The position numbers were made by a program, and so were the translations under genes. DNA of 46,401 bases, taken from NCBI GenBank assembly GCA_016195405.1, contig JACPZP010000086.1, positions 1 through 46,401 on the forward strand. Direction: 5' to 3'. Positions 39,288 to 46,401 of this stretch are shown piece after piece. Within the stretch, counting starts at the first letter, position 1, and the number at the start of each line of letters is the position of its first letter. The stretch comes from Planctomycetota bacterium. GTDB taxonomy: Bacteria > Planctomycetota > Planctomycetia > Gemmatales > Gemmataceae. Below the pieces are notes generated by a model that saw only the letters and a list, made by a program, of their open reading frames with translations, did not search any database and was not told where the DNA came from.

Positions 39288-41750
39288 TCAGCGATTGAAC
39301 AAGAACTCCCGCCCCGTCAACACAGCCCAGAAGAGGTCTTCGAGGATTTCGCGCCGGCTAGTGTGCGGATCGCGGCCGGCTTCGGCCATGATTCCCGTGA
39401 ATCGCGTTTCCTCGTCCGAGGTGGGCGGACGGCACAGGGCCAGGTCGAAGATGCGCGCGATCGCCTGTTTGTCGCCGATCTTCTCTTTCAACCATGCTTC
39501 GACGCGCGAGTTTTTGTCGCGCAGCTTGTCATTCAAGGTTTGGCCATTGTTCAGATGCAAGGCCTGGGTCACACTCGATTCCTGCTGGCGTTCGCACGAG
39601 CAAGTTTGGGTCCGCTCCGGCCTTCCGAAGGCGTCGAGGAATTGCGAAACAAGTTGCGTATCGGGAAGCTGCAAGGCCCGCGTGCCAAGAGGATAGTCGC
39701 CCGTGTCGGCCTCGCCGCCCGACGTGCCGACTTGCAGCTTCTTGAAAGCGGTCGGCACTCGGGTCACGTAGCTGTAAGCGTCCAGCACCACCTCGGCGGG
39801 TAGACGGCGCGTCAAATAGCGTGAGTAAAACCGGTCGTCCGTCTTATTGCCTTCAATCGCAACCGATGTATGCTGATACGTCGCCGAATTCATGACGAGG
39901 CGGATCAGGTGCTTCACGTCGTATTTTTGCTTGACGAAATCGCGCGCTAAGGCGTCGAGTAGCTCTTCATTGCTGGGCGGATTGGTTTGCCGCAGGTCGT
40001 CCTCCGCCTCGACCAAACCGCGGCCCATAAAGTTGCGCCAGACTCGATTCACGATGGCCCGCGCGAAAAAGGGATTCTCAGGGGCGGTCAACCAATCGGC
40101 GAAGTACTGTCGTCGATCACTCTGGTCAGTCAACGGCTTGCCATCCAGAGGCGTGGGCGGCATGGCGATGCCGCGCCGTGGATGCAGCACGTCGCCTTCC
40201 GACTGTGATTGCACCGTCACCCCGCCGCGCTCGCCGTTCCTCACCGTCACTTGTGAAAAGAGATTCGCCATGCTCCAGTACTGGTCCTGCGTCCATTTCT
40301 CCAACGGATGGTTATGACAACGGGCGCATGTGATCGACATACCGAGAAACGTCAGCGACGTGGTCTCGCTCAGGTCGGTCACCTCGCGGTGCAGCAGAAA
40401 GTAGTTGGCCGCGCCGTTCTGCAGGTTGCTTCCGCGCGCCGTCACGATCTCACGAGCGAACTGGTCCCACGGCTTGTTGTCGGCCACGCTTTGACGAACG
40501 AAATGATAGAAGGCACGCATGGCCGGCTGCGGCATCTTGCGGCTCGAAATCAGAAGCAGATCGGACCACTTGTACGACCAATAATCGACGAATTCGGGGC
40601 GGGCCAGAATATGCTCCACCAACCGGGCTCGCTTGTCGGGCCGGGAGTCTGCGAGAAACTTGGTTGTTTCCTCGGGAGTGGGCAAGACGCCGCCCGCGTC
40701 CAGAAAGGCCCGCCGAACGAACTCACGATCCGTGCACTGCTGTGAGGGCGGGATCCGCAAGGCTTGCAGCTTTTTCAGCACGTGCTCGTCAATGAAGTTA
40801 TGCCGCGGCGATGGAACGAAGACATTCGCCTCGATCGGATTATCGAAGGGCGAAGTGACTCTAGATACCGCGACGACGTTCGCATATCCAATGGTGATCG
40901 ACGCTTCTCCATGACCTGAGACCGTGACCAGGCCGCGGTCATCCACACCGGCCACGAGATCTTCGGTGCTTGCGAATTTCGCGCGGCGCGTGACGTCTTC
41001 GGCATGCCCGTCGGAGTAGTGGGCCCGCACCAACACCTGCAGTCGATCCTTTGGCTTGAGGACGGCTCCCGTTGGAAACACTTCAATGCTCTGGATGCGT
41101 GGCTCCTTTGGATCGACGCCAGGCGCCCCCGATGCGATCCAGTCGGCAATCAGCTTGTACTCGGGTGAATTCACTTCCAGCTTCAAGCCGCCGCCGTGCG
41201 AAAGGGCCATAGACGGTTTGAGCAGCATCAAGCTCTTGGCCGGCTCGAGCAAGTTGACGCGACGGCCGCCCACCTGCCGTGTGAGCACAAAGTGGTCATC
41301 GGCGGGAGCGTAACCGCGGAGCGAAAGCTTCAAGCCGCCCTTGCCGGCGAGGGCGCCGTGGCAGGCGCCGCTGTTGCAGCCAATCTTGGTCAGCACCGGA
41401 ATCACGTGGTTGCGGAAGCTCCATTCACAAAGCTCCTGCATTTTCTCTACGCGAACTTTGACCGTGGCCTGATCGTTGCCGATATTGGCCGTGATGATCG
41501 CCTCGCCGTCGCCCTTGGGAACAACGGAGCCGTCATCCTTCACGATCGCCACTTTCGGATCGCTCGTCGTGTAACTGGCCTTCGCAGTGAGATCGCCTTC
41601 GACCTTGCCGGCAGTGGTCGAAAGCACGAGCAATCGCTGCGACGCTTGTGGGCCGGTGAGAACAATGTCCTTCGGAGCGATTACTAGGTCCGCAGCGTGA
41701 AGGGGACAGGCGAAGCCCAGAAAGCAGAGAGACAGGAATAAAGGTCTCAT
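39288..41750 (-). CDS. DUF1549/DUF1553 protein with Big2-like and cytochrome-like motifs
   Basis: Large secreted planctomycete protein of 820 residues. The start ATG 41750 gives a signal peptide (MRPLFLSLCFLGFACPLHAA); an upstream ATG at 41780 lacks it. Order: Big2-like domain (about 22-105), cytochrome-like region with GCNSGACHG (CX4CH) at about 124, second Big2-like domain (about 225-310), DUF1549 (about 320-520) with REFVRRAFLDAGGVLPTPEE, then DUF1553 (about 540-800) with CARCHNHP (CXXCH) and RAIVNRVWRNFMGRGLVEAE. Genes of this type usually stand beside DUF1501 and PSCyt1/WD40 genes, as here. The family function is unknown; the heme-like motifs suggest redox or polysaccharide-linked roles in the periplasm. 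Confidence 0.93.
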   Translation of the reverse strand: MRPLFLSLCFLGFACPLHAADLVIAPKDIVLTGPQASQRLLVLSTTAGKVEGDLTAKASYTTSDPKVAIVKDDGSVVPKGDGEAIITANIGNDQATVKVRVEKMQELCEWSFRNHVIPVLTKIGCNSGACHGALAGKGGLKLSLRGYAPADDHFVLTRQVGGRRVNLLEPAKSLMLLKPSMALSHGGGLKLEVNSPEYKLIADWIASGAPGVDPKEPRIQSIEVFPTGAVLKPKDRLQVLVRAHYSDGHAEDVTRRAKFASTEDLVAGVDDRGLVTVSGHGEASITIGYANVVAVSRVTSPFDNPIEANVFVPSPRHNFIDEHVLKKLQALRIPPSQQCTDREFVRRAFLDAGGVLPTPEETTKFLADSRPDKRARLVEHILARPEFVDYWSYKWSDLLLISSRKMPQPAMRAFYHFVRQSVADNKPWDQFAREIVTARGSNLQNGAANYFLLHREVTDLSETTSLTFLGMSITCARCHNHPLEKWTQDQYWSMANLFSQVTVRNGERGGVTVQSQSEGDVLHPRRGIAMPPTPLDGKPLTDQSDRRQYFADWLTAPENPFFARAIVNRVWRNFMGRGLVEAEDDLRQTNPPSNEELLDALARDFVKQKYDVKHLIRLVMNSATYQHTSVAIEGNKTDDRFYSRYLTRRLPAEVVLDAYSYVTRVPTAFKKLQVGTSGGEADTGDYPLGTRALQLPDTQLVSQFLDAFGRPERTQTCSCERQQESSVTQALHLNNGQTLNDKLRDKNSRVEAWLKEKIGDKQAIARIFDLALCRPPTSDEETRFTGIMAEAGRDPHTSRREILEDLFWAVLTGREFLFNR

Positions 41751-41798
41751 GTTAGTTTTCCACGCGAGTTCGCAATTCAATCCGCAAACGCGAATCGG

Positions 41799-42428
41799 TC
41801 ATTGACGAGCTTCATACTCGTCCTCGCGGCGCTTTTCTTCCAAGCACTCAGTGTAGTCACCCCGCACCGATTTGTGCAGCTTCTGAGCAAAGGCTTCATC
41901 GAGCTCGTTGAATCGGATCAGCTCCACGACGTCGCCGAAATCACGATGCCGCCGGGCGGCGAGTTTCAGTTCTACGAGCGTAATCAGATCAACGACATGG
42001 ATCTTCTCCCAAATTTCCGCAACGTCCTCGGGATCTGGGTAAGAAATCGGCCCCGGCTTTCCGCTTCCAGGGAAGAACCCTGTGACTAGCAAATCGACCG
42101 TAATCCGATTCCTGCGATCAACAAATCGCCGTGGGCGCCCCGGTATGGTCGCGTAGTCCTTCGGTACGAATTGCTTCTTGAACTCCTTAAGCCCAGCTGC
42201 CGTTACAAGAATATCGACATCATTGGTCGTGCGCCGGTATTTGTGTGCGAAGACAGCCATCCCTCCCACCACCGCATAAGGAATGCTTGCCTTCTGCAGG
42301 CGCCGCACGATCCGGCGCAAGGATTTGAAAACCTGATCCTTGCCCGCAAAAAACTTGGAGACCTCCATTAGCCGCTCCATAAAGGTCTGCTCAAGAAATG
42401 TTCGGACTTTGGGCTTGCTGGCTTGCAT
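41799..42428 (-). CDS. Nucleotidyltransferase-fold protein (MNT/AbiEii-like)
   Basis: Protein of 209 residues. The core SIPYAVVGGMAVFAHKYRRT, then NDVDILV, is the GG-xA-x4-H-x3-R-x-T-x-D-[ILV]-D pattern of the nucleotidyltransferase fold of the MNT/AbiEii/DUF2204 kind, where the two aspartates bind metal. The C-terminal part is helical (VVDLITLVELKLAARRHRDF) with the K-LAARR-RDxxD pattern typical of this family. The start at 42428 has no good ribosome-binding site; ATG 42380 is an alternative. Such proteins occur as toxins or partners in type IV-like toxin-antitoxin systems and in other nucleotide transfer, but no cognate partner is visible. It sits between the DUF1501 and DUF1549 genes, an odd place. 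Confidence 0.78.
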   Translation of the reverse strand: MQASKPKVRTFLEQTFMERLMEVSKFFAGKDQVFKSLRRIVRRLQKASIPYAVVGGMAVFAHKYRRTTNDVDILVTAAGLKEFKKQFVPKDYATIPGRPRRFVDRRNRITVDLLVTGFFPGSGKPGPISYPDPEDVAEIWEKIHVVDLITLVELKLAARRHRDFGDVVELIRFNELDEAFAQKLHKSVRGDYTECLEEKRREDEYEARQ

Positions 42429-42469
42429 GGCAGGCTTTGGGACTCAATCAGTGGGCGCTCCAGAGTCAA

Positions 42470-43840
42470 TCAAAACAGCTCGCGGATTGGTTGCACGCCG
42501 AAATCGACCAGAGGAAGGGGTCGGTTCTGTGGGCCGGGTAGCTCGCGGTGGGGATCGAGGCCGAGGCCGCGATAGAGCGTGGCGGCCACTTCCGCGCAAG
42601 TAACCGGTCGGCGCTTCGGCCGGTAGCCAAGCTCATCGGACTCGCCGACGACCCGGCCGCCGCGGATCGGACCGCCGCCCATCAGGATCGTCCAGACGCC
42701 GGGGTGATGATCGCGGCCGCCGGCAGGATTGATCTTGGGCGTGCGGCCAAATTCGCCCATCGCGGTCACGATCGTCGATTCCAGAAGTCCGCGTTCCTGC
42801 AGGTCCTCCATCAACGTCGAAAATCCCAGGTCGAAATTCGGCGCCACTTCGCGGGCCATCTGCTGGATGTCGGTGAACGGCCGCGAACCGTGAATATCCC
42901 AGGTGACCTCATCAAATACGGTTTCAAACATGTTGACGGTGACGAAGCGAACGCCTCGCTCAATCAAGCGCCGCGCCAATAAGCAGCTCTGCCCGAACCG
43001 CGTACGGCCATAGCGGTCACGGAGGCGGGCGGGCTCGCCGTCGAGGTTGAAGGCTTCGCGCGCTTGCGGACTAGACATGAGGCGATAGGCGAGGCCGAAG
43101 TTGCCGTCGAGCTGGCGGGCCTGGGCGCTAGTCTCGAAGCTTGCCATGGCGCCGTCGACCGCATCGCGTAAGCGCTGGCGGCGCTCGGCACGGACCGCCG
43201 AGATGTACGCGGGCGGCAACAGATCGGGCACACGGAAGTTGGGCGCGGATGGATCGGCGTTGAGGATAAACGGATCGTGCTGTCGCCCCAGATAACCTGC
43301 GGTATGGCCATGCGGCAAATTGCCTCCGGTGCGGCCGATGGGCCGCGGCAACAGCACGTGGGCCGGCACCTCGCCGCGCTGGCCGCGGACATAACCGAGG
43401 ACGCAGCCGACATGCGGATGCTCCACGCCGCCGGTGAATAGGCGGCCCGTTTGCATCATTTGATGGCCGGTGTCGTGAACGGCCGTTGCGGTGTGGTAAA
43501 CGGTGCGGATCAAGGAAACCTTGTCCGCGTGGCGCGCCATGCGCGGGAATATTTCGCTGACTTGGATTCCGGGAACATTGGTGGCAACCGGGCGGAACGG
43601 ACCGCGCACCTCCGGTGGAGCGTTCGGCTTGGGGTCCCAGGTGTCGAGCTGGCTGGGACCTCCAACCAGGAAAAGCATGATGCAGTTGATGTCACGCTCG
43701 CCGGTCTGACCGGCCGCCTTCAAGGCGAGAAAGCCCGGCAACGTGAGACCCAGCGTGCTGATCGATCCGGCGTGCAGAAAATCGCGGCGCGTGAAGCCAT
43801 CGCAAAACCGGATCGGCTTTTCGGCATCAAGGCGCAACAT
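42470..43840 (-). CDS. DUF1501 family protein with Tat signal
   Basis: Member of the DUF1501 family, sulfatase-like in fold, of 456 residues and very abundant in planctomycetes. The N-terminus has a twin-arginine signal (FTRRDFLHAGSISTLGLTLP). Family motifs: CIMLFLVGGPSQLDTWDPKP near residue 60, HDTGHQMMQTGRLFTGG, LIERGVRFVTVNMF, TAMGEFGRTPKINPAGGRDH and the ending GRVVGESDELGYRPKRRPVT. The start ATG 43840 has GAGGGGAG 7 nt upstream; an in-frame start at 43897 would precede the signal. It is exported folded by the Tat system. The catalytic role is not established. It probably acts with the DUF1549/DUF1553 protein encoded downstream. Confidence 0.94.
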   Translation of the reverse strand: MLRLDAEKPIRFCDGFTRRDFLHAGSISTLGLTLPGFLALKAAGQTGERDINCIMLFLVGGPSQLDTWDPKPNAPPEVRGPFRPVATNVPGIQVSEIFPRMARHADKVSLIRTVYHTATAVHDTGHQMMQTGRLFTGGVEHPHVGCVLGYVRGQRGEVPAHVLLPRPIGRTGGNLPHGHTAGYLGRQHDPFILNADPSAPNFRVPDLLPPAYISAVRAERRQRLRDAVDGAMASFETSAQARQLDGNFGLAYRLMSSPQAREAFNLDGEPARLRDRYGRTRFGQSCLLARRLIERGVRFVTVNMFETVFDEVTWDIHGSRPFTDIQQMAREVAPNFDLGFSTLMEDLQERGLLESTIVTAMGEFGRTPKINPAGGRDHHPGVWTILMGGGPIRGGRVVGESDELGYRPKRRPVTCAEVAATLYRGLGLDPHRELPGPQNRPLPLVDFGVQPIRELF

Positions 43841-43938
43841 GGACGCTCCCCTCGCTCGAACGCGAATTCGCCTCGGATTCCGTAAGGGATTCCACAAGGG
43901 ATTCCGCGCTATTTTATCGAAACGATGGCGATAAAGAA

Positions 43939-43984
43939 ATTGGGAGGGCGACGCATTGTGCGTGGGACGCTTCGCTCTCCCAAT
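43939..43984 (-). terminator. Rho-independent terminator after rpsU
   Basis: On the minus strand ATTGGGAG and CTCCCAAT form a stem whose inner part continues with GCG-rich pairs, followed by TTTCTTTATC. It begins 21 nt after the rpsU stop and 99 nt before the DUF1501 start, so it would separate the two. Confidence 0.6.
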
Positions 43985-44004
43985 GGGTGTATGCTTTTTC
44001 GAGG

Positions 44005-44202
44005 TTAGGCTGGACTGATCAATGCCTTGCGAGCTGCCTTTTCCTTGCGGAGGCGGGCGCGGCGGCGCAATTCACTTGGCTTTTCATAATGCTGGTGGGC
44101 CCGCAGTTCCTTTTGCATGCCGCTTCGTTCGATGAGCTTCTTGAACCGGCGCAGTGCGAGACCGATCGGCTCTTTGTCATGGACGCGCATGCGTAACGTC
44201 AT
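44005..44202 (-). CDS. rpsU: Small ribosomal subunit protein bS21
   Basis: Ribosomal protein of the 30S subunit, 65 residues, which helps the mRNA leader pair with 16S rRNA. The sequence RVHDKEPIGLALRRFKKLIE, then RSGMQKELRAHQHYEKPSEL and RRRARLRKEKAARKA, is characteristic. The start ATG 44202 has AAGGAGG 4 nt upstream; the reading frame open to 44598 has no such site. A possible -10 box (TATACT, 44290-44285 on the minus strand) and a small hairpin CACCG/CGGTG (44220-44231) lie in the leader. A terminator follows. Confidence 0.95.
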   Translation of the reverse strand: MTLRMRVHDKEPIGLALRRFKKLIERSGMQKELRAHQHYEKPSELRRRARLRKEKAARKALISPA

Positions 44203-44321
44203 TCGTCCTCCTTTCAAGGACACCGTGCGGTGAATGCCACAAGAGACAATGATCGGGCCCGACGCCGCGATCCGTGAAGCCCTTAGTATAGTTGACCAAG
44301 AAACTTGCGGGTAGAGGAATC

Positions 44322-44468
44322 CTAGGCCGCAGCCCGCCAGCCCACCTGCCAATAACGCACGCTCGGGCCGTCCGTGCTCCAGTCCAGGCCCGGAAAGAGG
44401 CTGGATAGAAAGTCGCCAAAAAGCCGGCCCAAAAGTGGGCGCGAAGGCATGACGTAAAAAGTGGACAT
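44322..44468 (-). CDS. Small protein of unknown function (48 residues)
   Basis: Protein of 48 residues beginning MSTFYVMPSRPLLGRLFGDF and continuing LSSLFPGLDWS. The start ATG 44468 has GGAGTG 5 nt upstream. The pattern (Tyr-Val-xPxRPLLG, then LxxLFPGLDW) resembles a short conserved protein I recall from planctomycete genomes, usually longer; the copy here may be truncated at its C-terminus. The sequence resembles no known motif. It lies between selA and rpsU on the same strand. I am fairly sure it is translated and unsure of any role. Confidence 0.5.
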   Translation of the reverse strand: MSTFYVMPSRPLLGRLFGDFLSSLFPGLDWSTDGPSVRYWQVGWRAAA

Positions 44469-44642
44469 GGGAACACTCCGTGGGGCCACTGCGTGGCGGG
44501 ATTTGCAGAATGTGCCATCGCCTCGGCGCATTCATCGGCATCGGAAGATTACAGTATGTTGGGGGAAAGGAGTGAAAGAACGAAACCGCACCCGGCACGG
44601 TCGTTGTCCCCGGAGCAATTGGAAAAGTCGAATGAAAGAGGG

Positions 44643-46037
44643 TTAGCTGGCGAAGGCTTTTCGAACGCCTTCGATCACGTCGGCCGACTGGTGTGGAAAT
44701 ATCGTCCGCAGGTCAAAGACGATTTTACCATCTTGCACCCGCCCCACGATCGCAGGATCACCGACCCGAAGGCGCAGCGCAAGCTCCGCATCTCCGATGC
44801 TCTTGGCTTCGATTTCGACCACCCAAGTCGGCATTTTCTGATCGGGCAGCGAACCGCCGCCGACGTAAGCCACGTCTTCGCGTGCAATTACGTTGCGAAC
44901 GCCAGCGATGTTCGCTATCTCTCGTGCCAACGACTCGGCGCGCATTCTCAACTCGGAAAGTGGGACGCTTAGCATCCGCAGCCCCGGTACCTCTTGAAGT
45001 GCTCGAACTTCATTCAGGTACAACCGCAGAGTCGCTTCGAGGGCAGCGAGGGTCATCTTGTCGAGGCGCATCGCACGCATCAGCGGATCTTTCTCGATGC
45101 GCTGGATGCACTCGACTCGTCCCGCGAGAATGCCTGCCTGCGGTCCGCCGAGAAGCTTGTCGCCGCTGAAGAGCGTGAGGTCGGCCCCGTCCGCGATGCT
45201 GGCGCGCGCCATCGGCTCACCGGCGAACCCAAAGCGTTTGAAATCGATGACCGCGCCGCTGCCGATATCGTCGATCACCTTGAGATTGTGCTTCCGCGCG
45301 AGTGTGACTAGGTCCGTCAGCGACACCGACTTGGTGAAGCCTGAGACGCGATAGTTGCTGGGATGAATCCGCATGAGCGCGGCCGTATTGGGACCGATCG
45401 CCTTTTCGTAATCGCCCAGCCGGGTGATATTCGTTGTGCCGACTTCGCGCAAGATCGCACCGCTGACGGCCATAATCTCTGGGATGCGGAAACTGCCGCC
45501 GATTTCGATGAGCTGCCCGCGTGAAACGACGACTTCTTTGCCGGCGCACAAGGCGCGCAATGCAATGACCGTGGCGGCGGCGTTATTGTTGACCGCGGTG
45601 GCCGACTCCGCCCCCGTCAGCCGGCACACCCACTCGCGGATGGCGTCCTGTCGCGAAGAGCGTTTGCCGGTCTCCAGATCCATTTCGAGGTTGAGATAGC
45701 CGCGCGCCGCTTCGTATGCCGCCTTGGCCGCCCCCTCAGCTATCGGCGCCCGGCCGAGGTTGGTATGCAACACGATTCCGGTTGCGTTGATAACCGTGCG
45801 CAGCTTGGAGCGAAGCTGCGCTTCTAGGCGTTTTTCCACGAGGCCCGCAAGTGATTCGGCGGAAACCTCGCCGTTCAGCGGTTCACCGTTGCTGATCCGC
45901 GATCGCAGCTCATCCAGTGCTTGGCGAACTGCGGCCGCGATAAGCTCATGGTCATGCCGCGCCTTGAGATCGCCGAGGATCGACGAGTCGAGGATCTCGT
46001 GAACGGCTGGTAGATTGCGAAATGGGTTGGGGGTCAT
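44643..46037 (-). CDS. selA: L-seryl-tRNA(Sec) selenium transferase
   Basis: PLP enzyme converting seryl-tRNA(Sec) to selenocysteyl-tRNA(Sec) with selenophosphate, 464 residues, the normal length. The N-terminus NPFRNLPAVHEILDS and the stretch VINATGIVLHTNLGRAPI are SelA signatures. The PLP-binding lysine lies in FSGDKLLGGPQAGILAG. The chain ends with RTIFPHQSADVIEGVRKAF. The start ATG 46037 agrees with the family; a GTG at 46058 is open in frame. No strong ribosome-binding site was seen. It follows selB by about 80 nt, the reverse of the more common selA-selB order. No SECIS-bearing UGA gene or selC was found in the window. Confidence 0.96.
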   Translation of the reverse strand: MTPNPFRNLPAVHEILDSSILGDLKARHDHELIAAAVRQALDELRSRISNGEPLNGEVSAESLAGLVEKRLEAQLRSKLRTVINATGIVLHTNLGRAPIAEGAAKAAYEAARGYLNLEMDLETGKRSSRQDAIREWVCRLTGAESATAVNNNAAATVIALRALCAGKEVVVSRGQLIEIGGSFRIPEIMAVSGAILREVGTTNITRLGDYEKAIGPNTAALMRIHPSNYRVSGFTKSVSLTDLVTLARKHNLKVIDDIGSGAVIDFKRFGFAGEPMARASIADGADLTLFSGDKLLGGPQAGILAGRVECIQRIEKDPLMRAMRLDKMTLAALEATLRLYLNEVRALQEVPGLRMLSVPLSELRMRAESLAREIANIAGVRNVIAREDVAYVGGGSLPDQKMPTWVVEIEAKSIGDAELALRLRVGDPAIVGRVQDGKIVFDLRTIFPHQSADVIEGVRKAFAS

Positions 46038-46119
46038 GGCTTTGTGTCCCGAGAACACTCATTGACCGCACATCACATGCGTAGTCCGCGCTTTCAGCGA
46101 GCGCGAAACGGCAAACGGT

Positions 46120-46401
46120 CTATATTGGAGTCGGACTGGAGATTGCAAGCAATCGCAAATCTCCTTCTCGTCGCGTCAGCCCAATCCGGTCCAGGTACTC
46201 ACACAACGGCACCGCATACTTGCGCGTCGTGCCGAGTAGGTCGCGAATCTCGGCCACTGTCGCTCCAGGGCCGTTCTGAAGTCGCTCCGTCACCTTACGG
46301 CGCATATCGGCTTCGATGTCCGCATGAAGGTAAATGTCTTCGCCGATGTGCGCCAGCAGGCCTTCCGCGATGCAGACGTCGAACAGATCCTTGATGTTGG
46401 C
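46120..46401 (-). CDS. selB: Selenocysteine-specific elongation factor SelB, 3' end only
   Basis: Only the last 93 codons are visible; the gene continues beyond the right edge of the window. The sequence NIKDLFDVCIAEGLLAHIGE, then GATVAEIRDLLGTTRKYAVP and LCEYLDRIGLTRREGD, matches the final winged-helix domain of SelB, which binds the SECIS hairpin of selenoprotein mRNA. The pattern TRKYAVPLCEYLDRIGLTRR is a close family match. The neighbouring selA supports the call. The GTPase domains are outside the window. Confidence 0.9.
   Translation of the reverse strand, partial: ANIKDLFDVCIAEGLLAHIGEDIYLHADIEADMRRKVTERLQNGPGATVAEIRDLLGTTRKYAVPLCEYLDRIGLTRREGDLRLLAISSPTPI

Overview
The window reads as chromosomal DNA of a planctomycete (Planctomycetota, perhaps Gemmatales or a relative). 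This rests on protein families typical of that phylum: a PSCyt1/WD40 protein, a DUF1549/DUF1553 protein with CX4CH and CXXCH motifs, a DUF1501 Tat-signal protein, a TIGR03000-type Cys-rich protein, a DUF1559 (H-X9-DG) prepilin-like protein, and a zinc-ribbon/TatA-like small protein. The DNA is visibly G+C-rich. I found no tRNA, rRNA, CRISPR array, phage or insertion sequence.

Layout. (1) 176-3715: an S41 C-terminal processing peptidase (minus) with a clear sigma70-type promoter; then on the plus strand an ECF sigma factor, a one-TM protein that may be its anti-sigma, and a secreted PDZ protein in tight succession. (2) 3860-6347: a DEAD-box RNA helicase, a 490-bp gap full of small inverted repeats, and a secreted Cys/Gly/Tyr-rich protein. 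(3) 6466-24408: eleven minus-strand genes for a type IV pilus/type II secretion-like machine: two PilB/GspE ATPases, one PilT, one PilC/GspF, six prepilin-like proteins including a DUF1559 protein, and a 1,593-residue PilX/GspK-like protein. (4) 24732-31069: a WXXGXW-repeat protein, a small basic protein, an unknown membrane-anchored protein, acetyl-CoA synthetase (minus), a secreted WD40 protein and a GNAT acetyltransferase. (5) 31155-34228: an M16 peptidase pair (one subunit without the zinc site, one with it) and a zinc-ribbon/TatA-like protein. (6) 34247-43840, minus: a retropepsin-like protein, a PSCyt1-WD40-PPC gene broken by an in-frame amber codon, a DUF1549/DUF1553 gene, a nucleotidyltransferase gene and a DUF1501 gene. 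(7) 44005-46401, minus: bS21, a 48-residue unknown protein, selA, and the 3' end of selB cut by the window edge. SelA/SelB imply that the organism makes selenoproteins.

The most distinctive signal is a set of palindromic elements spread over the window. Most are double hairpins enclosed by an outer stem. They sit just after stop codons, and in three cases the element supplies or abuts the TAG stop itself. Two members of one family (78 and 87 bp, both multiples of three) lie inside genes and are translated: one lengthens a prepilin leader from 14 to 40 residues, the other adds about 29 residues to the linker of the WD40 protein. The two copies are read in opposite orientation. This resembles the protein-inserted palindromic elements known from Rickettsia.

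Starts were chosen from visible Shine-Dalgarno sequences and family N-termini. Functions come from motif recognition by eye; no database search was run.
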